From Actinoplanes sp. L3-i22 (GTDB lineage Bacteria > Actinomycetota > Actinomycetes > Mycobacteriales > Micromonosporaceae): DNA of 64,000 nt. Shown one piece after another: positions 1-7,711 of the stretch. Positions within the stretch are counted from its first letter, which is position 1; every line of letters starts with the position of its first letter. Below the pieces are notes generated by a model. That model did no database searches and was not told the DNA's origin. It saw nothing but the letters and a program-made list of their open reading frames with translations. The translations under genes and the position numbers were made by a program. The stretch covers positions 8,750,501 through 8,814,500 of the forward strand of contig NZ_AP024745.1 of NCBI RefSeq assembly GCF_019704555.1. Reading direction: 5' to 3'.

Positions 1-2
1 AC

Positions 3-761
3 ACGGTGACGCCAGCGCCACGCGGCGACCTCGAGTTCCGAAATGTCCTTTTCGACTACCCGGACGGCACCCCCGGGCTCAAGGGCTTGGACCTGCACAT
101 CCGCCCAGGTGAAACGGTGGCGCTGGTCGGCGCGACGGGAAGCGGCAAGTCCACGATCGGCCGGCTGGCCGCCCGCTTCTACGACGTGACCGGCGGCGAG
201 GTGACGCTCGACGGGGTCGACGTCCGCGACTACCCCCTGGAAACCCTGCGCGACCGGGTCGGCATCGTCCCCGACGAGCCGTTCCTGTTCTCGGTCTCGC
301 TGCACGACAACATCGCCTTCGGCCGCCCGGCGGCCACCCGGGACCAGGTCGTCGCCGCGGCGGTCGCGGCCGGCGCCGACGGGTTCATCCGGGAACTGCC
401 CGAGGGGTACGACACGGTGGTCGGCGAGCGCGGCTACACGCTCTCCGGCGGTCAGCGGCAGCGGGTCGCGATCGCCCGGGCGCTGCTGGTCAACCCGCCG
501 GTGCTGATCCTGGACGACGCGACCAGTGCGGTCGACGTCCGGGTCGAGCACGAGATCCACGAGTCGCTGCGCACGCTGATGGTCGGCCGCACCACGATCA
601 TGGTGGCGCACCGGCTCGCCACGATCGGCCTGGCCGACCGCGTGATCCTGATCGAGGACGGCCGGGTGGCCGCCGACGGCACGCACGCCGGGCTGCTGGC
701 CACCGAACCCCGATACGCCCAGGTCCTGGCCGCGGCCAGCGCGGCGGAGGTAAAAGCATGA
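3..761 (+). CDS. ABC exporter ATPase half, N-terminus beyond window
   Basis: Nucleotide-binding domain of an ABC exporter. The frame is open to the left edge, so the GTG at 6 is probably not the start and the membrane domain should lie upstream. Visible motifs are Walker A GATGSGKST, the canonical signature LSGGQ and Walker B followed by LDDATS. The catalytic Glu after Walker B is Asp here. The next gene overlaps by four bases (ATGA) and encodes a full exporter half with the complementary defect (intact Glu, altered signature). In known heterodimeric exporters one ATP site is degenerate in exactly this way, so the two proteins very likely form a heterodimer in the cell membrane. The substrate cannot be read from the sequence; drug, lipid or peptide export are all possible. 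Confidence 0.9.
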   Translation, partial: TVTPAPRGDLEFRNVLFDYPDGTPGLKGLDLHIRPGETVALVGATGSGKSTIGRLAARFYDVTGGEVTLDGVDVRDYPLETLRDRVGIVPDEPFLFSVSLHDNIAFGRPAATRDQVVAAAVAAGADGFIRELPEGYDTVVGERGYTLSGGQRQRVAIARALLVNPPVLILDDATSAVDVRVEHEIHESLRTLMVGRTTIMVAHRLATIGLADRVILIEDGRVAADGTHAGLLATEPRYAQVLAAASAAEVKA

Positions 762-2710
762 GCATGTTCGGAGGCGGCTTCGGCGGGCCTGGGGGCGGGC
801 CGGGCTCGGGGCCGATCGGTGGCATGGGCGGCGTCGGCGCCGGCCGCCGCGACCGTCAGCAGGGCGGCAGCCCGTTCGCCGGCATCCCACCGGAGCTCGC
901 CGCCGGCGTGGCCCGCCTGGAGTCCACCGAGCCGGCGCATCCTGCCCCGGACGAGCCGTTCCACCAGCAACCGGACAACCGCGAACTCACCCTCTGGGCG
1001 CTGCTGGTCAACCGGCCGGCGGTCCTGGCCACCGCCGCCGTCGCGGTGCTCGCCGAGGCATTGTTGCTGCAGGCCGGCCCGCTGCTGGTGCAGATCGGCA
1101 TCGACCACGGGATCGTCGCGCGGGACGTGCCGGTGCTGGTGATGGCCGCGGTCGCGTTCCTCGCCGCGGTCGTGCTGACCGCGGTCGCGTCCGGCGTGCG
1201 GATCCGGCAGAGCGGGCGGCTCGCCGCGTACGTCACCCGGGACCTGCGGGTTCGCGTCTTCAGTCACCTGCAGCGGCTCAGCCTGGACTTCTACACCCGG
1301 GAGAAGGCCGGGGTCACGATGACCCGGATGACCTCCGACGTCGAGGCGATCCAGCAGCTGCTCCAGGAGGGCTTCGCCCAGTTCCTGATCCAGGGGCTGA
1401 CCATGGTCGTGGTCACCGCGGTGCTCGTGCACTACAACGTGGAGCTGGCCGCGATCACGCTGCTGCTGGTGATCCCGCCGCTCGCGGCGCTGTCGATCTG
1501 GTTCCGCAAGGCCGCCGACCACGGCTACAACCGGCAGCGCGACGCGATCGCGGGGCTCTTCTCGCACCTGTCCGAGAGCCTCTACGGCGTCCGCGTGATC
1601 ACCGCCCACAACCAGCAGCAACGCAGTGTCGTCGAGCATCGCGAGGTGGTCGGCGCGTACCGGGACGCCAACGACCACACCGGCCGGATCAACGCCGTCT
1701 ACGGCCCCGGCAGCTCGGTGATCGGCCTGCTCGGGCTGGCCGCGCTGCTGCTCATCGGCGGGCGGATGGTGCTGCGCGGCGAGCTGACCATCGGCGAGCT
1801 GACCGCGTTCGTGCTCTACCTCAACGCGTTCTTCCAGCCGGTCCAGCAACTCGTGCAGCTCTACACGAACTATCAGCAGGCCCGGGCGGCTCTCGGCAAG
1901 CTGCGCGGATTGCTGGGGACGGCTCCCGGCGTACCGGAAGCAATTGATGCTCTTGATCTTCCGCCGGCGAACGGCGGCATCGAACTGCGGAACGTCTCCT
2001 TCGGGTACGACCCGGACCGGCCGGTGCTGCGCGACGTCACGCTGCGCATCTCCCCCGGCGAGACGATCGCGTGCGTCGGGCCGACCGGCGCCGGCAAGTC
2101 GACGCTGGCCAAGCTGGTCGCCCGGCTCTACGACCCGGACCGCGGCGCGGTGCTGATCGACGGCCACGACCTGCGCGACGTCACGCTCGACTCGCTGCAC
2201 CGGCAGGTCGGCGTGGTGCCGCAGGAGCCGTTCCTGTTCGCCGGGACGCTGCGCGAGAACATCGCCTTCGCCCGCCCGGACGCGTCCGACGACGAGGTGA
2301 ACGCCGCGGTCGACGCCGTCGGGCTCCGCGATCTCGTCGACCGCTCCCCCGACGGCCTCGACACCGTCCTGCACGAACGCGGCCAGTCCGTCTCCTCCGG
2401 CGAACGCCAGCTCGTCGCCCTGGCCCGGGTGTTCGTCGCCGCGCCGCGCGTGGTCGTGCTCGACGAAGCCACGTCGAGCCTCGATCTGCGCTCGGAGCTG
2501 CGGGTGGAGGCGGCCGTCCAGCGCCTGCTGGAGGGCCGGACCGCGATCCTGGTCGCGCATCGCCTGTCCACCGCCCGGCGCGCCGACCGGGTGATCGTCG
2601 TCGACAACGGCGGCATCCTCGAATCCGGCACGCACGACGAGCTCATCGCGGCCTCCGGCCGCTACGCGACGATGTTCGCCACCTGGGAATCGCACGCGGC
2701 GCCGGCTTAA
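758..2710 (+). CDS. ABC exporter, membrane domain plus ATPase (second half of heterodimer)
   Basis: 650-residue half-transporter. A Gly-rich N-terminal tail of about 30 residues is followed by a membrane domain at about 75-360 with several hydrophobic helices, then an ATPase domain from about 405. Walker A is GPTGAGKST near 444 and Walker B is VVVLDEATS near 566 with the catalytic Glu. The signature is altered (SSGERQ near 545 instead of LSGGQ). Together with the Asp-for-Glu change in the preceding gene this predicts one canonical and one degenerate ATP site. The ATG overlaps the stop of the preceding gene, so the two are translated together. No substrate is indicated by the neighbours. Confidence 0.93.
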   Translation: MSMFGGGFGGPGGGPGSGPIGGMGGVGAGRRDRQQGGSPFAGIPPELAAGVARLESTEPAHPAPDEPFHQQPDNRELTLWALLVNRPAVLATAAVAVLAEALLLQAGPLLVQIGIDHGIVARDVPVLVMAAVAFLAAVVLTAVASGVRIRQSGRLAAYVTRDLRVRVFSHLQRLSLDFYTREKAGVTMTRMTSDVEAIQQLLQEGFAQFLIQGLTMVVVTAVLVHYNVELAAITLLLVIPPLAALSIWFRKAADHGYNRQRDAIAGLFSHLSESLYGVRVITAHNQQQRSVVEHREVVGAYRDANDHTGRINAVYGPGSSVIGLLGLAALLLIGGRMVLRGELTIGELTAFVLYLNAFFQPVQQLVQLYTNYQQARAALGKLRGLLGTAPGVPEAIDALDLPPANGGIELRNVSFGYDPDRPVLRDVTLRISPGETIACVGPTGAGKSTLAKLVARLYDPDRGAVLIDGHDLRDVTLDSLHRQVGVVPQEPFLFAGTLRENIAFARPDASDDEVNAAVDAVGLRDLVDRSPDGLDTVLHERGQSVSSGERQLVALARVFVAAPRVVVLDEATSSLDLRSELRVEAAVQRLLEGRTAILVAHRLSTARRADRVIVVDNGGILESGTHDELIAASGRYATMFATWESHAAPA

Positions 2711-2772
2711 ACCAATTATTCGGTACGGCGTGAGCCGCGTCCCGTGCGCACGTCACGGGACGCGGCCGCGCC

Positions 2773-3675
2773 TCACAGGCGCTGCAGGATCAGCTCGTCG
2801 ATCGCCTTGAGCAGGGCGGTGTCGTCGGGGCTGTGCGCGGTGACGGTCACCGTGACCCGGCGCCGCGGATCCACGATCGAGTACTGCCCGTACCGGCCGT
2901 CCATCCGGAACGTCCCGTCGCCGCCGAGCCAGACGCCGAGGCCGTAGCCGTGCCCGAACGCCGAGCCGTGGCCGGCCGCCGTCGCGGTGTCCACCGACTC
3001 GGCCGGCATCCGGCGCACGAACTCCGCCGGAACCAGCTGCCGGCCCTGCCACTCGCCCTCCCGCAGCAGCAGCTGAGCGAACCGGGACAGCTCCTCGGTG
3101 CGCAGGAACAGGTCACTCTCCGCGAACGGGAAGCCGAGCGGGCACGTGTGCCAGGCCGGATTGTGCAGGTCCAGCGGCCGGAAGAGGCGGGGCTCCAGGT
3201 AGGCGCGGACATCGGCGCCGGTGGTCCGGGCGAGAAGACGACCGATCGCGTACGGCCCGGACCCGGTGTACGCGAAGCGGGTCCCGGGCTCGGCGTCCAG
3301 CGGCGTCGCGACGAACTCGTGGAGCAGGTCGGCGGCGTCGATCCGCTCGTCCGCGAACCACTTGTGGGTGGAGCCGCTGGTCATCGTGATCAGGTGCCGC
3401 GGGGTGACCCGCTCGAAGCCGTCCGCGGCGATCCCGCGCAGCTCCGGGAAGTGGTCGAGGAACGGGGCGTCCAGGTCGAACCGGCCCTCGGCGACGGCCA
3501 GGCCGGCCGCCACCGCGGTGAACGTCTTGGACACCGAGTAGAGGTTGACCCGGTCGTCGGAGCGGAACCGGTGGGTCAGCGGGTCGGCGTCCGCCCGGTA
3601 TACGTGGATCCCGTAACTGCCGAGGCCCTGTTCCTGGTCAGCACGCACGAAATCGGCGAGTAGATCGTCAGCCAT
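2773..3675 (-). CDS. Serine hydrolase, beta-lactamase / class C PBP family
   Basis: 300-residue protein of the beta-lactamase-related serine hydrolase family. The nucleophile motif SVSK lies at residues 47-50, a YTGS motif replaces the usual YxN near 135, and a C-terminal HGYGLGVWLG stretch sits where the family has H/KxG. No signal peptide is visible, so it is probably cytoplasmic and more likely an esterase or peptidase than a secreted beta-lactamase. It is convergent with the ABC exporter genes and stands alone; its upstream region carries short tandem repeats. Substrate unknown. Confidence 0.85.
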   Translation of the reverse strand: MADDLLADFVRADQEQGLGSYGIHVYRADADPLTHRFRSDDRVNLYSVSKTFTAVAAGLAVAEGRFDLDAPFLDHFPELRGIAADGFERVTPRHLITMTSGSTHKWFADERIDAADLLHEFVATPLDAEPGTRFAYTGSGPYAIGRLLARTTGADVRAYLEPRLFRPLDLHNPAWHTCPLGFPFAESDLFLRTEELSRFAQLLLREGEWQGRQLVPAEFVRRMPAESVDTATAAGHGSAFGHGYGLGVWLGGDGTFRMDGRYGQYSIVDPRRRVTVTVTAHSPDDTALLKAIDELILQRL

Positions 3676-3726
3676 GTCCGGAAGCTACCCGTTCGGGGCG
3701 CTCACCGCCGTACCGTAATCGGGTCC

Positions 3727-3762
3727 TGATCTGGTTTTTGATCTAGTTTTTGATCGGGTTTT
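3727..3762. repeat. Three 12-bp AT-rich tandem units
   Basis: Three direct units with consensus TGATCTGGTTTT (second TGATCTAGTTTT, third TGATCGGGTTTT). This is an unusually AT-rich patch, immediately upstream of the serine hydrolase gene and directly followed by a 16-bp repeat array. No protein is encoded. Confidence 0.85.
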
Positions 3763-3764
3763 AT

Positions 3765-3885
3765 TCGACCGGGGCGCTAGTCGACCGGGGCGCTAGTCGA
3801 CCGGGGCGCTAGTCGACCGGGGCGCTAGTCGACCGGGGCGCTAGTCGACCGGGGCGCTGATCGACCGGGGCGCTAGTCGACCGGG
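3765..3885. repeat. 16-bp minisatellite, seven units plus a partial
   Basis: Seven full copies of TCGACCGGGGCGCTAG run from 3765 to 3876, the sixth with CTGA in place of CTAG, followed by nine bases of an eighth. The last units run into the 3' end of the leftward gene at 3873-4940. That gene's stop codon (TAG, from CTA at 3873-3875) and its last codons are part of the repeat, so the array looks like serial duplication of the gene's tail. Each unit holds a GTCGAC or near-GTCGAC palindrome and the otherwise rare CTAG. Confidence 0.95.
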
Positions 3886-4940
3886 ACCAGGAAGGCGAAG
3901 ACTCGGACGCCGACCGGGCCGGTGGGCAGCGGTGCCGGGGCGGCTGCGGAAACTTTCATCCCGGTCTCCCAGGGCTCGCCGTCCAGGAAGACCTCGTTCG
4001 TCAGCATCTGCCCGTCCTGGTGGGCGGTGAAGAACCGCAGCGCGTGCACCGCCCGGCTCAGCGGCACATCCTTGAGCTGCGCCAGCAGCCGGTCGAAGAG
4101 CGGCTCCGCGGACGGCACCGGCTCGGTCGCGAACAGATCCACCTGCGCGCCCAGCAGCAGCTCGAACTCGCCGGCCGGGTGGCTGTACCGCTCGACGTGC
4201 ACGTTCTCACCGGCGGCGGAGCGGTCCAGCAGGGCGGCGATCATCGGGTACGCCACCGCCCGCTCGAACATCGCGAGGGTCTGGAAGATCGCCTCCTTCC
4301 AGGTCGGCGCCACGCCCACGCAGCTCTCCACCATCCACGGCCGGGCCAGCGCCGGATGGTTCACCGCGAAGTTCACCTGCGCCACCACCAGCTCCGGAGT
4401 CGGCCGCGGATGCGCCGCGAGGGTCGCCTGGAACTCGGCGTCACCCAGCCGCAGATCGTCACCGATGGTCACGCCGTAGGCCGCCATCCAGTGCGCGAAC
4501 ACCGACGCCGGCGACGGCACGCCCCCGCTGCCGGTCCCGACCGGCGGCAACGGCTCGTCCAGCGCGACCGGCCCGAGCCGGAGCTTCGCCAGCTCGGCCC
4601 CGCTCTGCAGGGCCTGGCTGACCGCGGCGACCTCACTGCTGTACCCGGCGATCCGGGCGATCTCGGCCTCGTCGGCGATCAGCGCCCGCTCCGCGGCGGC
4701 GCGATACACCGGATCCCGGTCCAGCCGCCGGCGGGTCTCCCCGTCCAGGAACGTCTCGTCGACCTCCACACCGCCGAGCACCCGGCGGCCGAAAGCGAGC
4801 GGCAGGAAGTAGGTCAGACGACTCGCCAGCCACGGCTCCAGACCACCGTTGACCAGCTTCTCCTTGACCTCGGCCCCGGACGGCGCCGCCGCGCCCTCAC
4901 AAAAAGCCGTGACACCCACCACAACCGCCTCGTCGAACAT
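3873..4940 (-). CDS. Conserved-looking protein of unknown function
   Basis: About 355 residues. I chose the ATG at 4940 (MFDEAVVVGV) because the upstream extension to 5183 is translated from the 56-bp repeats and has low-complexity Arg/Gly/Cys composition. The protein is acidic and soluble, with no signal peptide or membrane segment. A conserved-looking C-terminal part (about 230-355) contains HPAGEFELLLG and RFFTAHQDGQMLTNEVFLDG. It may belong to the DUF6348 group of actinobacterial proteins, but I am not sure of that. Its 3' end has been amplified into the downstream 16-bp array. Confidence 0.7.
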   Translation of the reverse strand: MFDEAVVVGVTAFCEGAAAPSGAEVKEKLVNGGLEPWLASRLTYFLPLAFGRRVLGGVEVDETFLDGETRRRLDRDPVYRAAAERALIADEAEIARIAGYSSEVAAVSQALQSGAELAKLRLGPVALDEPLPPVGTGSGGVPSPASVFAHWMAAYGVTIGDDLRLGDAEFQATLAAHPRPTPELVVAQVNFAVNHPALARPWMVESCVGVAPTWKEAIFQTLAMFERAVAYPMIAALLDRSAAGENVHVERYSHPAGEFELLLGAQVDLFATEPVPSAEPLFDRLLAQLKDVPLSRAVHALRFFTAHQDGQMLTNEVFLDGEPWETGMKVSAAAPAPLPTGPVGVRVFAFLVPVD

Positions 4941-5059
4941 CGCGTGAGCGTACCGTCCCGCCGATCTCCCGCAACTGTTCCCGGCCAGTGCCCCAAACGT
5001 CCCGTACACCGGACCTGTCCCGAACGATGCCGGACAGGCTGATCGCCCGTTGTCGCCGC

Positions 5060-5261
5060 CTCGGCGGCCATACCGAATCATCGCCGGGCCGAAGCCGAAT
5101 CGGCATAGGCGGCAGTGCGGCGCGCATTCCGGATCACCGCCACGTCGAGGCCGAATCGGCATAGGCGGCAGTGCGGCGCGCATTCCGGATCACCGCCAGG
5201 TCCAGGCCGAATCGGCATAGGCGGCGGTGCGGCGGGCGTTCCGGATCACCGCGAGGTCGAC
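5060..5261. repeat. 56-bp tandem repeat derived from the lyase gene 3' end
   Basis: Three 56-bp units lie at 5094-5149, 5150-5205 and 5206-5261, with a decayed fourth at roughly 5060-5093. The rightmost unit is inside the lyase gene and encodes its C-terminal DLAVIRNARRTAAYADSA; the others are non-coding copies beyond the stop. The decayed copy still reads as AMIRYGRRGGDN on the same strand. The increasing divergence away from the gene suggests stepwise duplication. Confidence 0.92.
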
Positions 5262-6065
5262 CATGCGGCCGCGGGCGTCGAGGCAGACGCCGCCGCCGGC
5301 CGCCTCGAAGCGGGCGATCAGGTCTCGGGCGGCGGCGATCTCCGAGTCGGCGGGGGTGAAGACCTCGTGGACGATCGGGATCTGGGCCGGATGGATGCAC
5401 GCGCGACCCCGGAACCCCAGTCGCTTCAGCGCCTCGGTGGACCGCCGCAGCGCGTCCAGATCGCGGAAGTCCGTGGTGACCGCGGCGGCCGGCGGCTCGA
5501 TCCCGGCGGCGGCCGAGGCCAGCACCACGGCGGACCGCGCGAAGAGCAGTTCCCGCTCGTCCTCACCGGGGCTCACGCCCAGCTCAGCCGCGAGATCGGC
5601 TTCGCCGATCTGCATCCGGTTCACCCGGGGCGCGGCGGCGATCCCGGCTGCGGCAAGGATGGCCTGCGGGGTTTCCAGCAACGGTACGACCCCCACCCCG
5701 CCCGCCGGATCCAGCTCGTCCAACAGCCGGCCCAGCGCCGTGACCTGCTCGAGCGAAGCCTTCGCCACCACCAGCCCACGCACCACCGCGCCGGCGGGGA
5801 GACGCCCGGACCCGGCGCCATCGGGCTCGCGGGCCAGCAGGGCCTGGGTGTCGTCGAGGCCGGCCGGGCCCGCGTTCACCCGGACCCACACCGGGGCGCC
5901 GGGTGGCAGGGTGCGCAACCACTCGGCGACGGCCGCGCGGGCCGCGGCTTTCTCGGTCGGCGGGACCGCGTCCTCCAGGTCCACGATCAGCGCGTCCGCG
6001 CCCCGGCCCAGCGCCGAGGCCAGCATCGACGGGCGGTTCCCCGGCACGTAGAGAAATGACCTCAT
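5190..6065 (-). CDS. HpcH/HpaI - CitE-like CoA-ester lyase
   Basis: 291 residues, start ATG at 6065 overlapping the stop of the acyl-CoA dehydrogenase gene (ATGA). The CitE-type start MRSFLYVPGNRP, the metal/CoA region VDLEDAVPPTEK (about 28-39), VPLLETPQAI and the late RACIHPAQIPIV are all typical. The family cleaves malyl-, citramalyl- or citryl-type CoA esters with Mg2+ in the cytoplasm. As last gene of a twelve-gene operon with hydratases and CoA transferase it is a natural C-C cleaving step for a hydroxylated CoA intermediate. Its 3' end has been duplicated in tandem; the terminal residues after ADSA come from the repeat junction. Confidence 0.88.
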   Translation of the reverse strand: MRSFLYVPGNRPSMLASALGRGADALIVDLEDAVPPTEKAAARAAVAEWLRTLPPGAPVWVRVNAGPAGLDDTQALLAREPDGAGSGRLPAGAVVRGLVVAKASLEQVTALGRLLDELDPAGGVGVVPLLETPQAILAAAGIAAAPRVNRMQIGEADLAAELGVSPGEDERELLFARSAVVLASAAAGIEPPAAAVTTDFRDLDALRRSTEALKRLGFRGRACIHPAQIPIVHEVFTPADSEIAAARDLIARFEAAGGGVCLDARGRMVDLAVIRNARRTAAYADSAWTWR

Positions 6066-7225
6066 CCGATCGACGCCTTGCCGGCCAGGAGGGCGCGGGC
6101 GATGACCACGCGCTGGATGTCGTTGGTGCCCTCGCCGATCATCATCAGCGGGGCGTCCCGGTAGAGGCGTTCGACGACGAACTCCTTCGAGTAGCCGTAC
6201 CCGCCGTGGATCTGCATCGCGTTCAGGGCGCAACTGACCGCCGCCTCCGAGGCGAACGCCTTGGCCATACCGGCCTCCATGTCCACCCGGTGGCCGCCGT
6301 CGGAGCGGGCCGCGGCCCAGTAGACCAGCAGCCGCGCGGCCTGGACCTGGGACGCCATCTCGGCGAGCTTGAGCTGGACGGCCTGGAACTCCCCGATCGG
6401 CTGGCCGAACGCGTGCCGCGACCGGGCATACCGCAACGCCTCGTCGTAGGCCGCCTGGGCGATCCCGAGCGCGCGGGCCGCGACGTTGATCCGGCCCGTC
6501 TCCAGGCCGGACAGGACCTGCTGCATGCCGCGCCCCTCGACGCCGCCGAGCAGCTGAGCCGCCGGGACGCGGACGTCCTCCAGGAGCACCTCGCACGACT
6601 CGGTGCCCTTGTAGCCGAGTTTCGGCAGGTCCCGCTCCACGGTGAAGCCGGGCGTGCCGGCCTCGACCAGGAGCACCGACATGCCCCGGTGCGCGGGGTC
6701 CGCGGACGGATCGGTCTTGCACAGCACCGGGAGCGGATCGGCGTGCCGGGCGTTGGTGATCCAGGTCTTGCGCCCGTTGAGCACGTAGTGGTCGCCGTCG
6801 CGGACCGCGGTCGTGCCGATGCCCTGCAGGTCCGTCCCGGCGTCCGGCTCGGTCAGGGCGATGCCGGTGCGGCGCTTACCGGTGGCCAGGTCCGGCAGGT
6901 ACCGCGACTTCTGCTCGTCGGTGCCGTGCCGGGCGAGCAGCCAGCAGGACAGCGAGTGGCTGCCGAGGATGCCGGCGATGCCCATCCAGCCCTTGGCGAT
7001 CTCCTCGAAGACCAGCGCGAAGCTGATCATGTCGGCGCCCAGTCCGCCGTACTCCTCGGGCACCGTGAGACCGAAAAGGCCCATCTCCCGCATGGTCTCG
7101 ACGATCTCGGTCGGATAGCGGCCGGCGGCCTCCCACTCGGTGGCGACCGGGCGGATCTCCCGATCCACGAAGTCGCGCAGCACGTCGCGGAACATCCGCT
7201 GCTCGTCGCTGAGCTCGAAGTCCAT
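6062..7225 (-). CDS. Acyl-CoA dehydrogenase
   Basis: 387 residues, full length for the family. Two ATGs are adjacent (7228 and 7225); I prefer 7225 (MDFELSDEQRMF) because AGGAG then sits about six bases upstream. It shows LTVPEEYGGLG (about 49), the FAD-binding TEPDAGTD region and NGRKTWITNA, the C-terminal catalytic-base region and the closing motif QIHGGYGYSKEF followed by YRDAPLMMIGEGTNDIQ. It oxidises an acyl-CoA to the enoyl-CoA, passing electrons to ETF. It sits between the DUF35 gene and the lyase gene, coupled by overlaps. Confidence 0.93.
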   Translation of the reverse strand: MDFELSDEQRMFRDVLRDFVDREIRPVATEWEAAGRYPTEIVETMREMGLFGLTVPEEYGGLGADMISFALVFEEIAKGWMGIAGILGSHSLSCWLLARHGTDEQKSRYLPDLATGKRRTGIALTEPDAGTDLQGIGTTAVRDGDHYVLNGRKTWITNARHADPLPVLCKTDPSADPAHRGMSVLLVEAGTPGFTVERDLPKLGYKGTESCEVLLEDVRVPAAQLLGGVEGRGMQQVLSGLETGRINVAARALGIAQAAYDEALRYARSRHAFGQPIGEFQAVQLKLAEMASQVQAARLLVYWAAARSDGGHRVDMEAGMAKAFASEAAVSCALNAMQIHGGYGYSKEFVVERLYRDAPLMMIGEGTNDIQRVVIARALLAGKASIG

Positions 7226-7701
7226 CATTCGCTCCTGCGGGTTCGCGGGACATGGTGGCCGGGAATCCAGACCGGCAGCGGGTCCCGGGGGACGAACCGC
7301 ACCGGCTGGTCGCAGCGGGGCTCGGGGTTGTCGGCCAGGTGGCCGAGCACGACCGGGCCCTCGACGAGCCGGACCCGGGCGACGATGTACGGCGTCTCCG
7401 CCCGGTGCACGACCGTGAAGCTGTCCACGTGGCCGTTCCCGGAGGTGACCGTGTCCGCCAGGAGCTCGGCGTCGCCGCAGGTCAGGCAGATCGGCCGCGC
7501 CGGGTGCTGCAGGCGCCGGCAGCGCCGGCACTGCTGAACGACGTGCATTCCCGGTCCACCCGGCTGAACGTCGCCCGTCACCGGTCCACCCGGTGGAACG
7601 TCGTGCGCCACCGGTCCACCCCACTGGACGTCGCGCGTCACCGGTCCACCCCGCTGGACGTCGCCCGCCGCCGATCCACCCCGCTGGACGTCGTGCGTCA
7701 T
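7225..7701 (-). CDS. DUF35 OB-fold / zinc-ribbon acyl-CoA-binding protein with decapeptide repeats
   Basis: 158 residues from the ATG at 7701, which overlaps the thiolase stop. Residues 1-50 are five decapeptides of the type VTxDVQxGGP, absent from ordinary family members. From about 52 comes the rubredoxin-like zinc ribbon (QCRRC ... CLTC) and then the OB fold (SFTVVHRAETPYIVARVRL). A second plausible start is the ATG at 7548, which removes the repeats and gives a normal-length protein. In actinobacterial steroid degradation DUF35 proteins bind the acyl-CoA for an SCP2-type thiolase homologue (Ltp2-ChsH2 aldolase), and the same adjacency is seen here. Confidence 0.85.
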   Translation of the reverse strand: MTHDVQRGGSAAGDVQRGGPVTRDVQWGGPVAHDVPPGGPVTGDVQPGGPGMHVVQQCRRCRRLQHPARPICLTCGDAELLADTVTSGNGHVDSFTVVHRAETPYIVARVRLVEGPVVLGHLADNPEPRCDQPVRFVPRDPLPVWIPGHHVPRTRRSE

Positions 7702-7711
7702 CGGTCCACCC
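7551..7711. repeat. 30-bp repeat array across the thiolase/DUF35 junction
   Basis: Five 30-bp units (7551-7700) plus a partial one. Each unit contains GGTGGACCG followed by RTGACG on the minus strand. The founder appears to be the thiolase stop / DUF35 start overlap itself, so copies of a start-like codon (GTG) are repeated in frame. The array adds 50 residues to the front of the DUF35 protein. Confidence 0.93.

Noticed and set aside
452..2695. 747-residue minus-strand open frame across the exporter genes
   Set aside because: It is the antisense of a clear ABC exporter; composition is Arg/Gly/Asp-rich low complexity without domains.
3765..3885. CRISPR-like array
   Set aside because: The 16-bp units are adjacent with no spacers, and no cas genes are present.
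5094..5261. CRISPR or attachment-site repeats
   Set aside because: The 56-bp units abut each other and derive from the lyase coding end; there is no integrase.
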